This document shows positions 1 through 8,137 of a stretch of DNA of 64,000 bases, in pieces. Under the pieces are notes generated by a model. The model saw only the letters and a program-made list of their open reading frames with translations, was not told where the DNA came from and made no database searches. The stretch is from Pseudomonadota bacterium. Lineage in GTDB: Bacteria > Pseudomonadota > Alphaproteobacteria > Rhodospirillales > Magnetospirillaceae. How positions within the stretch are numbered: position 1 is the first letter of the stretch; every line of letters begins with the position of its first letter. The stretch lies in NCBI GenBank assembly GCA_021793155.1, contig JAJYTF010000011.1, positions 1-64,000 on the forward strand, read 5' to 3'. A program made the position numbers and the translations under genes.

Positions 1-480
1 CAGGAGGCTGGCCAGATGCTGGTCCGCCTGGTGCCTGACATCAAGAAGACCGCCGAACTGGTCGAGGAGATCAGCGCCGCCTGCCGCGAGCAGGACATCG
101 GTGCCGAGCAGATCAACCAGGCCATCCAGCAGCTCGACAAGGTCACCCAGCAGAACTCCGGCGCATCCGAAGAAATGTCCTCGACCTCGGAGGAACTCGC
201 CGGCCAGGCCGGGCAGTTGCAGGCGACCATCGCATTCTTCCGGCTTGCCGATGGAGCGGATCGACGGACCTCGGGCGCCATGGCTGCATCCACCGCACAT
301 CATCGCCCCGCCATCCATCCGGCCGCCGCCAAATTCGGGCGCCCGGCCGCGGCAATGCCGCCCCACAAGGGCAATGGCAAAGCCGGAGGTAAGTTCAACG
401 GCAGCGGCCGAGGGATCACCCTGGACCTCGAACATGGCAGCCCAGGCGACTCGCTCGACGCGGACTTCGAGCGCATCTGA
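1..480 (+). CDS. methyl-accepting chemotaxis protein, C-terminal fragment (5' end outside window)
   Basis: The open frame runs in from the left edge and stops at 480, so only the last 159 codons are visible. The first ~70 residues are the descending arm of a receptor signalling hairpin: they contain [20 protein letters not shown] and [20 protein letters not shown], the heptad-rich helix typical of methyl-accepting proteins, including EE/Q pairs that serve as methylation sites in the family. The last ~80 residues are a low-complexity, probably flexible tail with no NWETF-type CheR/CheB tether at the end. The ligand-binding part is not in the window. It lies 340 bases ahead of the che operon and probably feeds the CheA/CheW complex encoded there. 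Confidence 0.9.
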   Translation, partial: QEAGQMLVRLVPDIKKTAELVEEISAACREQDIGAEQINQAIQQLDKVTQQNSGASEEMSSTSEELAGQAGQLQATIAFFRLADGADRRTSGAMAASTAHHRPAIHPAAAKFGRPAAAMPPHKGNGKAGGKFNGSGRGITLDLEHGSPGDSLDADFERI

Positions 481-820
481 GCAGATTCCGTGAGGTTGCC
501 ATCCCCGCCCGATCGCCGGAGCCAAGGGATGGCAGCCTCGCACATGAAATTTATAATGAAGGTTGTAACAAATTTTGCGCCTTTGCAGACTTCACAATAG
601 TCGTCAAGCGGGACAAAAGCTTTAAAACCGCGACAAAATTCGCTACCATCGGGCCTGTCTTTTTGCAGATGAAAGGATTCTCGGAGCAGGACTCGCGATA
701 TTTTGTTTGATGGCAAAAAGATGAATATTTTACGCAATCCAAACAACCGTCGGCTGCGGAATCCTTGACAGCACATTTGCCGTGATAACCGGTTCTGGGC
801 CAATAGCCAGGAGAGTACCG
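481..820. other. 340-base intergenic region upstream of the che operon
   Basis: No convincing gene is present. The stretch from about 545 to 760 is clearly richer in A and T than the flanking genes. A TTGACA hexamer lies at 765-770, but no good -10 hexamer sits 16-18 bases downstream (the nearest, GATAAC at 784-789, is too close). The last bases hold the cheY ribosome binding site AGGAGAG at 809-815, five bases before the ATG at 821. The che promoter presumably lies here, but I cannot fix its position or sigma factor by eye. Confidence 0.5.
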
Positions 821-1186
821 ATGTCCAAGACGATCCTCAGTGTTGATGACTCGGCCAGCATGCGGCAGATGGTCAAGCTGACGCTGACGGGAGCAGGCTA
901 CGACGTGGTCGAAGCCTCGGACGGGCGGGAAGCGCTGGCCAAGGCACAAGGTGGCGGCGTGCACATGGTGCTCACCGACCTCAACATGCCCAATATGGAC
1001 GGCCTGTCGCTGATCCGCGAACTGCGGAAGCTTCCGTCATACAAGGGCGTTCCCATCCTCTTCCTCACCACCGAATCCGACGACGCCAAGAAAGCCGAGG
1101 CCAAGGCGGCCGGCGCCACCGGCTGGATCGTCAAGCCCTTCAAGCAGGACCAGCTGCTGGGCGTGGTGCGCAAGGTGCTCGGATGA
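821..1186 (+). CDS. cheY: chemotaxis response regulator CheY
   Basis: A 121-residue single receiver domain. The acidic pocket is D9-D10 (SVDD), the phospho-acceptor is D53 (LTDLNMPNMDG), the conserved Thr is in FLTTES near residue 84 and the conserved Lys is K105 (VKPF). There is no output domain, as expected for a CheY that binds the flagellar switch after phosphorylation by CheA. The ATG at 821 was preferred to an in-frame ATG at 782 because AGGAGAG sits five bases upstream and the protein then begins MSKTILSVDD as in the family. Its stop overlaps the cheA start by four bases (ATGA), so the two are likely translationally coupled. Confidence 0.96.
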   Translation: MSKTILSVDDSASMRQMVKLTLTGAGYDVVEASDGREALAKAQGGGVHMVLTDLNMPNMDGLSLIRELRKLPSYKGVPILFLTTESDDAKKAEAKAAGATGWIVKPFKQDQLLGVVRKVLG

Positions 1187-3270
1187 GTGCCGCCGACCCC
1201 TCCCAGGTCTTCCTGGAGGAAGCCGCCGACCTCCTGGTCCAGCTCGAAGAGAACCTGCTCGGCCTGGAACAGGCCCCGGATGATCGCGATCTTCTGGATG
1301 CGGCCTTTCGTGCCCTGCACACCCTGAAAGGCTCGGGGGCGATGTTCGGCTTCGAGGCGATGGCCGGTTTCACCCACCACCTGGAAAATGCCTTCGACCA
1401 GGTGCGCAAGGGACAGATTCCACTGACCTCAGCCCTGGTCGGTGTAGCACTGGAGGCCAAGGACCATATCCGCGGTCTTATTGAATCCCCCGACGAGGCC
1501 GATGCCGGCCTTGGCGACCGTCTGCTGGCAAAGGTCGCCGAGTTGGTCGGCCAGGCCTCGGGAACGCAAGGTGCTGCCGCCGCACCGCCGGACGAAGCGC
1601 CGAAGGGCCCAGCCACCTGGCGCATCCGGTTCCGCCTGGCGCAGGACGCCATGACCCGGGGTACCAACCCGCTACTGCTGCTGGACGAATTGCGCGCATT
1701 GGGCCGGTGCACCGTGGTGGCGCTGGCAGACGAAGTCCCGCCGCTCGAAGAAATCGACCCGGCCGCCTGCCATGTCGGCTGGGACGTGGTGTTGACCACC
1801 GAACATCCGCGCTCGGCCATCGAGGACGTATTCATCTTCGTCCTCGACGAAATGGCTCTCGACATCGAGCCAGTGGAACCGGAGCCGCAGAAGCTGGGCG
1901 ACATCCTGGTCAGCCGCGGCGACGTCGAGCGGCAGGCCGCCGAAGCGGCGGCGTTGCGCCAGGAAAAGCTGGGAACCCTGCTGGTCAAGGACGGGGCAAT
2001 CAGCGAAGATACGCTACGTTCGGCGCTGGCCGAGCAATCCCACCTGCGAGCCGAGTCCGAGAACCGCAAGGCGGCGCCCGCCTCGCAAGCGGCCCAGTCG
2101 GCAGGGTCGATCCGGGTGCCGGCCGAGCGGCTGGACAGCCTGATGGACCAGGTGGGCGAACTCGTGATTGCCCAGGCCCGGCTCAAGCAGCTGATCGCCG
2201 CCGGCGATATCGTCGCCATCAAATCCATCGCCGAAGAGATCGAACGGCTGTCGTCGGGTCTGCGCGACACCACGATGAGCATCCGCATGGTCCCCATCGG
2301 CTCGCTGTTCGGCCGCTTCCGGCGGCTGGTCCGCGACCTGTCGCAGGAATTGGGCAAGGACGTCCAGCTTTCCATGTCCGGCGAGGAGACCGAACTGGAC
2401 AAGACGGTGATCGAGCGGCTCAACGATCCCTTGGTGCATATCGTACGCAACAGCCTCGATCACGGCATCGAGCCAGCCGAAGCGCGCGGACGCAGCGGCA
2501 AACCGCCGCAGGGCCATATCCATTTGTCGGCCAGCCATTCGGGTGCACAGGTGCGGATCACCATCACCGACGACGGACGAGGGCTGGATCGCGAGCGCAT
2601 CCGCGCCAAAGCCGAGGAGCAAGGCTTGGTCGCTCCCGGCACCAAACTGGCCGACGCCGAGTTGCTGCAACTGATCTTCCATCCTGGTTTTTCCACAGCC
2701 AAGACGGTGACCAGCGTCTCGGGCCGCGGGGTTGGCATGGATGTGGTGAAGCGAGCCATCGACGGCCTGCGCGGCACCATCGAAGTGGCCAGCGAGCCGG
2801 GCTGCGGCACCACCATCACCCTGTCGCTTCCGCTGACGCTGGCCATCATCGACGGCTTGCTGGTGCGGGTGGGGAAAGGGCGCTATGTGATCCCGCTTGC
2901 CGCCGTGGAGGAATGCGTCGAACTGCCGGCTGACGAGGACCTGCGGCATTCCGGCCGCAACTTCCTCAATATCCGCGACGATCTGGTTCCATTTCTGCGC
3001 CTGCGCGAACTATTCGCGTCGACCTTGCCGGCCGACACCTACCAGAAGGTGGTGATCGTCTCGACCGGCGAACGCCGCGTCGGCCTGGTCGTCGACCAGG
3101 TGATCGGCGACCATCAGACGGTGATCAAGTCTCTGTCCAAGCTGCATGCCGAAGTCGAGAACTTCTCCGGCGCCACCATCCTGGGCGACGGATCGGTAGC
3201 GCTGATTCTCGACGTCGGCCACCTGGTTTCCTATGGCCAGACACTGGACCAGCACAGGCAGGCATCCTGA
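1183..3270 (+). CDS. cheA: chemotaxis histidine kinase CheA with an embedded MshEN-like segment
   Basis: A 695-residue kinase that phosphorylates CheY and CheB. Domains in order: HPt (about 1-105) with the phospho-accepting H46 in LHTLKGSGAM; a 146-225 segment in the position of the regulator-docking domain; residues 237-288 with two LGxxLVxxG motifs (KLGDILVSRG and KLGTLLVKDG, the second followed by AISEDTLRSALAEQ) resembling the MshEN fold; the dimerisation helices from about 305 (ERLDSLMDQVGELVIAQ); the GHKL ATPase with HIVRNSLDHGIE, TDDGRGLD and GRGVGMDVVK; and the C-terminal CheW-like receptor-coupling domain from about 560. The MshEN-like segment is not part of a standard CheA and is the unusual feature. 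The gene overlaps cheY and is followed by two cheW genes. Confidence 0.95.
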   Translation: MSAADPSQVFLEEAADLLVQLEENLLGLEQAPDDRDLLDAAFRALHTLKGSGAMFGFEAMAGFTHHLENAFDQVRKGQIPLTSALVGVALEAKDHIRGLIESPDEADAGLGDRLLAKVAELVGQASGTQGAAAAPPDEAPKGPATWRIRFRLAQDAMTRGTNPLLLLDELRALGRCTVVALADEVPPLEEIDPAACHVGWDVVLTTEHPRSAIEDVFIFVLDEMALDIEPVEPEPQKLGDILVSRGDVERQAAEAAALRQEKLGTLLVKDGAISEDTLRSALAEQSHLRAESENRKAAPASQAAQSAGSIRVPAERLDSLMDQVGELVIAQARLKQLIAAGDIVAIKSIAEEIERLSSGLRDTTMSIRMVPIGSLFGRFRRLVRDLSQELGKDVQLSMSGEETELDKTVIERLNDPLVHIVRNSLDHGIEPAEARGRSGKPPQGHIHLSASHSGAQVRITITDDGRGLDRERIRAKAEEQGLVAPGTKLADAELLQLIFHPGFSTAKTVTSVSGRGVGMDVVKRAIDGLRGTIEVASEPGCGTTITLSLPLTLAIIDGLLVRVGKGRYVIPLAAVEECVELPADEDLRHSGRNFLNIRDDLVPFLRLRELFASTLPADTYQKVVIVSTGERRVGLVVDQVIGDHQTVIKSLSKLHAEVENFSGATILGDGSVALILDVGHLVSYGQTLDQHRQAS

Positions 3271-3287
3271 AAGCGGGAAACGACGCC

Positions 3288-3743
3288 ATGACAGCGGCCA
3301 ACGACAATCTATCCTTCGAAGCGCTGACCCTTGGCCTGCAGGGCGAAATCTTCGCTCTCGACGCCAATATGGTCCGCGAAATCCTGGACGTCATCCCGAT
3401 CACCGAGGTCCCGGGGGCCAAACCCTTCGTCGGCGGGCTGATCAATGTCCGCGGCCGGGTCGTTCCCCTGGTCGACCTGAGGGTGAAATTCGAGATGGAT
3501 CGCCCGCCCCCCACTGCCGACACTCGCATCGTGGTCGTTGAGATCGATATCGCCGGCGAGCCGACCATCGTCGGCCTGTTGGCCGACAAGGTCTACGAAG
3601 TAACCACTATCAGTGGCGCCTCGATCGAAGAGACCCCCGATATTGGCATGCAGTGGCGGCCCGAATTCATCAAGGGAATCGGCAAACGGGGCAAGGATTT
3701 CATCATCATTCCCGACATCGCCAGGATCTTCACGGCGGCATGA
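3288..3743 (+). CDS. cheW: chemotaxis coupling protein CheW (first copy)
   Basis: A 151-residue CheW-domain protein that links receptors to CheA. The whole length is one domain: the opening strand LGLQGEIFALDANMVREIL, the VPGAKPFVGGLINVRGRVVP signature, the DLRVKF strand, and VGLLADKVYEVTTI in the second half. Eighteen bases separate it from cheA. It is about 160 residues shorter than a CheV and has no receiver domain. It differs clearly from the next CheW, so the pair is not a recent duplication and the two may couple different receptor sets. Confidence 0.93.
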   Translation: MTAANDNLSFEALTLGLQGEIFALDANMVREILDVIPITEVPGAKPFVGGLINVRGRVVPLVDLRVKFEMDRPPPTADTRIVVVEIDIAGEPTIVGLLADKVYEVTTISGASIEETPDIGMQWRPEFIKGIGKRGKDFIIIPDIARIFTAA

Positions 3744-3753
3744 AGGAACCGAC

Positions 3754-4239
3754 ATGGCTCAGACCGACATCGCCCAGGACGCGACCCAATACGTAACCCT
3801 CGGTCTCGATCGCGAAGTGTTCGCCATCGAAGTTGAGAAGGTCAGGGAAATCCTGGACATGCAACCCATTTCCAAGGTACCGAATGCGCCGCCGTTCATG
3901 GCTGGAATGGTCGATGTGCGGGGCCAGGGCGTGCCGGTCATCGACCTCAGGGTCAAGCTAGGCCTGCCTGCCGTTCCGCCCACCGAGAATACCCGAATCA
4001 TCGTGCTCGAGGTGCCGATGGGGCCCAAGCGCCGGACCATGGGGCTGGTGGCCGACCGGGTGTTCGAGGTCACCTCGCTCGGTGAACACCGCCTGGAACC
4101 GCCGCCCGAAGTCGGCGTACGCTGGCGCTCCGACTACATCCGCGCCGTCGGGCGGCGCGAGGGCGCCTTCGTCATCGTGTTCGACCTTGCCCATCTGTTC
4201 TCGAGTGAAGAGGCAGCTTTGGTGCAACCGGCGGAGTAG
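3754..4239 (+). CDS. cheW: chemotaxis coupling protein CheW (second copy)
   Basis: A 161-residue CheW-domain protein. Visible family elements are VTLGLDREVFAIEVEKVREI, PNAPPFMAGMVDVRGQGVPV, DLRVKLGLP and MGLVADRVFEVTSL. An upstream in-frame ATG at 3613 would overlap the first cheW deeply and has no ribosome binding site. The ATG at 3754 follows AAGGAACC and gives a family-length protein. The gap to the first cheW is ten bases. Two adjacent cheW genes in one che operon suggest a mixed receptor array. Confidence 0.93.
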   Translation: MAQTDIAQDATQYVTLGLDREVFAIEVEKVREILDMQPISKVPNAPPFMAGMVDVRGQGVPVIDLRVKLGLPAVPPTENTRIIVLEVPMGPKRRTMGLVADRVFEVTSLGEHRLEPPPEVGVRWRSDYIRAVGRREGAFVIVFDLAHLFSSEEAALVQPAE

Positions 4240-4244
4240 GCCCC

Positions 4245-5102
4245 TTGAACGCCGCCCCTCCATCCGACGGGAACCATCTGAAGGAACCCGACTTCCGCCG
4301 GTTGGCCCAATTCATCGAAGGCTATTGCGGGATCCGCATGCCGCCCGCAAAAAAAACTCTGGTGGAGGGACGCCTGCGCCGGCGCGTGCGCGCGCTGGGG
4401 CTCGCCGACATCAACCAATACTGTCGCTATCTTTTCGATCAAGACGGCCTTCATTTCGAAACCGTTCATCTGATCGATGCGGTAACCACCAACAAGACCG
4501 AATTCTTCCGCGAGGCCGAGCATTTCGATCTGCTCACCGACCTCGCGCTGCCGGACATGCTGGCCGGGCACGAGAGAGTGGGCCTCGACCGGCCGCTCAA
4601 GGTGTGGAGCGCCGCCTGCTCGACCGGAGCCGAGCCCTATACCCTGGCGATCGTGCTGCAGGAATTCAGCCAGGCGCTGCGCGGCTTTCGCTTTTCCATC
4701 CTGGGAACCGACATCTGCACCAACGTACTGGCCCAGGCGAAGCTGGCGATCTATCCCGAAGACATGATTCTTCCCGTACCCCCGGCCTATCGGCAGCGCT
4801 ACTTTCTGCGTTCGCGCGATCCGGCAGCGGCCAAGGTCAGGGTCACGCCGACAATCCGGCAAATGGTCCATTTCGGCCGCCTTAACTTGATGGAGTCCTC
4901 CTATCCGGTCGACCAGATGGATGTCATATTCTGCCGCAACATACTGATCTATTTTGAAAAGCAGACGCAGGAAGAGGTCCTTCAGCGCCTTTGCGAGCGT
5001 CTGCGCCCGGGCGGATACCTGTTCGTTGGACATACCGAAACGCTGACCGGGATGAGCCTTCCGCTGAAGCAGGCGGCGACATCGGTGTTCGTGCGGAAAT
5101 AG
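4245..5102 (+). CDS. cheR: chemotaxis protein methyltransferase CheR
   Basis: A 285-residue S-adenosylmethionine-dependent methylase of receptor glutamates. The N-terminal helical domain (about 10-90) includes [12 protein letters not shown]. The SAM-binding domain starts with [15 protein letters not shown] (residues 119-133) and ends with the characteristic [11 protein letters not shown] and [13 protein letters not shown]. The only start that fits the family is a TTG at 4245, five bases after the cheW stop, suggesting coupled and possibly weak translation. No TPR extension is present. It works against CheB, encoded next, in sensory adaptation. Confidence 0.94.
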   Translation: MNAAPPSDGNHLKEPDFRRLAQFIEGYCGIRMPPAKKTLVEGRLRRRVRALGLADINQYCRYLFDQDGLHFETVHLIDAVTTNKTEFFREAEHFDLLTDLALPDMLAGHERVGLDRPLKVWSAACSTGAEPYTLAIVLQEFSQALRGFRFSILGTDICTNVLAQAKLAIYPEDMILPVPPAYRQRYFLRSRDPAAAKVRVTPTIRQMVHFGRLNLMESSYPVDQMDVIFCRNILIYFEKQTQEEVLQRLCERLRPGGYLFVGHTETLTGMSLPLKQAATSVFVRK

Positions 5103-5110
5103 AGGCAGGC

Positions 5111-6217
5111 ATGGCAAAGAAAATCAGGGTCCTCGTCGTCGACGACTCGGCCACCGTACGGCAGACCTTGTCCGATATCCTGTCGGCCGATCCCGACATC
5201 GAAGTGGCGGCAACGGCTTCGGATCCCTATGCGGCCGCCCGACGCATCGCCCGCGAAGTGCCCGACGTCATCACGCTCGACGTCGAGATGCCCCGGATGG
5301 ACGGCATCACCTTCCTGAAGAAGCTAATGGCCCAGCACCCGATTCCCGTGGTGATCTGCTCCTCGCTGACCGAACAGGGTTCGGAAACGCTCATGCAGGC
5401 GCTGGAGGCGGGCGCGGTCGAAGTGATCCTGAAGCCCCGCGTGGACACCCGCCAGCAGTTGATGGAATCGCATGTGCGTATTTGCGATGCGGTCAAGGCC
5501 GCGGCCCATGCGCGTATGTCGCGACGGTCCGCCCCGCCCGGCCGGAGCCTCTCCGTGCAGCCGAAACTGTCGGCCGACGTCATGATGCCCGCCCCGCATG
5601 GAGGCGCCATGGTCAAGACAACCGAAAAGGTAGTCTGCATCGGGGCCTCGACCGGCGGCACCGAGTCCTTGCGGATGGTGCTCGAGAGTCTGCCGAGCGA
5701 CGCCCCGGGGATCGTCATCGTCCAGCACATGCCCGAGAAGTTCACGGCAGCGTTCGCCCGCCGGCTGGATTCGTTGTGCGCCATATCGGTCAAGGAGGCG
5801 GCCGACGGTGACCCGGTGCTGCGGGGCCAGGCGCTCATCGCGCCGGGCAACCACCACTTGCTGCTTCAGCGCAGCGGCGCACGCTACCACGTGGCGGTCA
5901 AGGATGGACCACTGGTCTCGCGGCACCGGCCGTCGGTCGACGTGCTGTTTCGTTCGGCGGCCCATTGGGCCGGCGTCAACGCGGTCGGCATCATCATGAC
6001 CGGCATGGGCGACGACGGCGCCAAAGGACTTCTCGAAATGCGCCAGGCCGGCGCCGCCACATTGGCCCAGGACGAGGAGAGCTGCGTCGTGTTCGGCATG
6101 CCGAAGGAAGCCATCGCACTGGGTGCTGCAGAAAAGATCGTCACGCTATCCGACATTCCGGCGCAGATCCTGCGCCTCGGCAACAACCATGGGACGCTGC
6201 ATATGGTCGGCGAATGA
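5111..6217 (+). CDS. cheB: chemotaxis methylesterase/deamidase CheB
   Basis: A 368-residue two-domain protein. The receiver domain (1-120) has D11-D12 and the phospho-acceptor D57 ([10 protein letters not shown]). The C-terminal methylesterase begins near residue 173 and carries the Ser-His-Asp triad: S180 in [10 protein letters not shown]206 in [10 protein letters not shown], and an Asp in [11 protein letters not shown] near 301. The start at 5111 follows AGAGGCAGGC and gives [14 protein letters not shown]. It removes methyl groups from receptors and is activated by CheA. A linker of about 40 residues rich in S, P and R separates the domains. Confidence 0.95.
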   Translation: MAKKIRVLVVDDSATVRQTLSDILSADPDIEVAATASDPYAAARRIAREVPDVITLDVEMPRMDGITFLKKLMAQHPIPVVICSSLTEQGSETLMQALEAGAVEVILKPRVDTRQQLMESHVRICDAVKAAAHARMSRRSAPPGRSLSVQPKLSADVMMPAPHGGAMVKTTEKVVCIGASTGGTESLRMVLESLPSDAPGIVIVQHMPEKFTAAFARRLDSLCAISVKEAADGDPVLRGQALIAPGNHHLLLQRSGARYHVAVKDGPLVSRHRPSVDVLFRSAAHWAGVNAVGIIMTGMGDDGAKGLLEMRQAGAATLAQDEESCVVFGMPKEAIALGAAEKIVTLSDIPAQILRLGNNHGTLHMVGE

Positions 6218-6226
6218 GGAGGAACG

Positions 6227-8011
6227 ATGTTCGACAGTCCTAGTCCGGATCCGGCCATTGCGGCAGGCCGGGCCGGCAAGCTGCAGGACCTCATCGCCGA
6301 TCTGGAAGCGCTTCGCGCCCCGGCCGAACCGGCGTTCATGGCCATCGGCGCTACGCTGACCACGGCTCTTGATCTGCTCAACGGCCTCGACAGCCGATTT
6401 GCCGCGTTGGCCGGCCGTCTGGACGGCGACGTCGCCGAAAACGCCGTGCGGTTCCTTGGTCGAGCAGAGGAACGTTGCGGGCAATTGGGTGGCGAAACGG
6501 CACGCGCCCTCGCTCTGCTGCGAAATCTAGACGAAGCCGCGCAGGCCACCGACCTGCCGCTGACGGCACTAGGCAAAGTGGCCGACGAAATCGGCGCCTT
6601 GGCGATCAATGCCAAGATCCAGGCGGCACAGGTGCTCGCCGCCGATACCGACTTTTCGGTGTTCACCACGGAAATCGCCCGCCTCGGCAACATGTCGGGC
6701 CAAGCCATCGGTACGGCGGCGGACCGGCTGGACAAGCTGCGCGGGGCTATTGCGGCGGCGGCCGCAGCCGAGGAACAGTTCGACCGTACCGATGCCCGAG
6801 AACTTGACAGCGTACGCGGCCGCCTGGAGTCGTGCCTGGCGGCGCTGGCCGACAGAAAGAGGGATTCGGCGACGGCCGTGGCCGCTGTCAGCCGTAAGAC
6901 CCGCCAAATCGCCGAGCGTGTGACGACCTGCATCACCGCACTGCAGATCAACGACATGACCAACCAGCGCGTCGAACATGTGCGCCAGGCGCTCGAGCTG
7001 CTTGGTACCATCCTTGCGCCCGACGCGGGCCTGGTCGCCGGAGGCGAATGGGTCCGCCAATTGGATGAGCCGCACAAGGACGCGCTGGTCGCCGCGGTCT
7101 GCCGTCTGCAGGCCCAGCAATTGGCGCGCGCCGCCGATGACTTTGTCCGCGAGGTCGATTCATTGAAGCGCAACATGGCCGCCCTGGCCGCGGATGCCGA
7201 GGAGATCCTGCAGGAAGCCCTGGCCGCCCTGGGCGGCGGTTCCGACCGTTCCTTCGTCCAGGAACTGGAGGAAAACGTCGACCGCGCCTCCGTCCTGCTG
7301 AAATCCTATGCCTCCGCCGAGACCCGCATCCAGGGGCTTGTCGGTACCGTGTCGCAAGGATTTGCCGCAATGGCCGACGACTTGGCGGCGATCCATTCGA
7401 TCGACGCGGACATGCGGATCATGGGCCTGAACGCCAGCCTGAAATGCAGCCGACTCGGCAACGCCGGAAAGGCGCTGGGCGTCGTCGCCCAGGAGCTTCG
7501 CGCCTGCAGCCGCCGCGCCGAGGAAACCACCGAGGCCATCTCGCACCATGTGGTCAGCGCGATGAAGGCTTCCGAAGAACTGGCCAAGACCTCACGCGAC
7601 GATCATGACGGTGCCGCGGGCTTGGCCACGGCGATGGCGACCTCGGTGGATGCGCTGCGCGCCCTGGGCCAGGAGTTGGACGACGCCCTGGTGCGGCTGC
7701 GGGGCGACTGCGGCCGGGCATCGTCGCTGCTGTCGGAAACCGCGACCGGGATCGCCATCGGCGGAGAGCTGAGGGCCGCAACCGGCCAGGCCTCGGCGAT
7801 TTTGTCGGGGATCGCCGAAGCGATCCACGTTCCCCCATCGGTGGCCGCCGGAATCCATGACGACGTCAAGCGCCTGCTCGACAACCACTATACCATGGCC
7901 AGCGAACGGATGATTCACGCATTGTTTGCCGAAGGCTCCGCAAGCGAAACGCCGGCCGCGCAAGCCCCGCACCGAGCGGACTCGGCCGACATCGAGGACT
8001 GCCTGTTCTGA
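6227..8011 (+). CDS. soluble receptor-like coiled-coil protein at the end of the che operon
   Basis: A 594-residue alpha-helical protein without signal peptide or membrane segment. Two regions recall the tip of chemoreceptor signalling hairpins: ADEIGALAINAKIQAAQV near residue 120 and DMRIMGLNASLKCSRLGNAG near residue 400, the latter followed by LGVVAQELRACSRRAEETTE as in receptors. The hairpin tip sequence is not the canonical EIAxQTNLLALNAAIEAARA. I do not recognise a named family. It starts nine bases after cheB, behind a GGAGG-like site, so it is almost certainly co-transcribed with the chemotaxis genes. Likely a cytoplasmic receptor-like or array-associated protein; its function is unknown. 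Confidence 0.75.
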   Translation: MFDSPSPDPAIAAGRAGKLQDLIADLEALRAPAEPAFMAIGATLTTALDLLNGLDSRFAALAGRLDGDVAENAVRFLGRAEERCGQLGGETARALALLRNLDEAAQATDLPLTALGKVADEIGALAINAKIQAAQVLAADTDFSVFTTEIARLGNMSGQAIGTAADRLDKLRGAIAAAAAAEEQFDRTDARELDSVRGRLESCLAALADRKRDSATAVAAVSRKTRQIAERVTTCITALQINDMTNQRVEHVRQALELLGTILAPDAGLVAGGEWVRQLDEPHKDALVAAVCRLQAQQLARAADDFVREVDSLKRNMAALAADAEEILQEALAALGGGSDRSFVQELEENVDRASVLLKSYASAETRIQGLVGTVSQGFAAMADDLAAIHSIDADMRIMGLNASLKCSRLGNAGKALGVVAQELRACSRRAEETTEAISHHVVSAMKASEELAKTSRDDHDGAAGLATAMATSVDALRALGQELDDALVRLRGDCGRASSLLSETATGIAIGGELRAATGQASAILSGIAEAIHVPPSVAAGIHDDVKRLLDNHYTMASERMIHALFAEGSASETPAAQAPHRADSADIEDCLF

Positions 8012-8137
8012 CCAAGCGGGCCCTCGCTTGAGCGACTGTCGCCGCGCCACAGGGGTGCCGGATTCGAGGCATATTAGACTTGTCTGTATTTCTCCCCTAC
8101 TTTGCTGAATGAGGCAGGGAAGGCACGGGCGAAAGGA

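Noticed and set aside
765-790. sigma-70 promoter ahead of cheY
   Set aside because: The TTGACA is perfect, but no acceptable -10 lies at the right distance, so I did not call a promoter.
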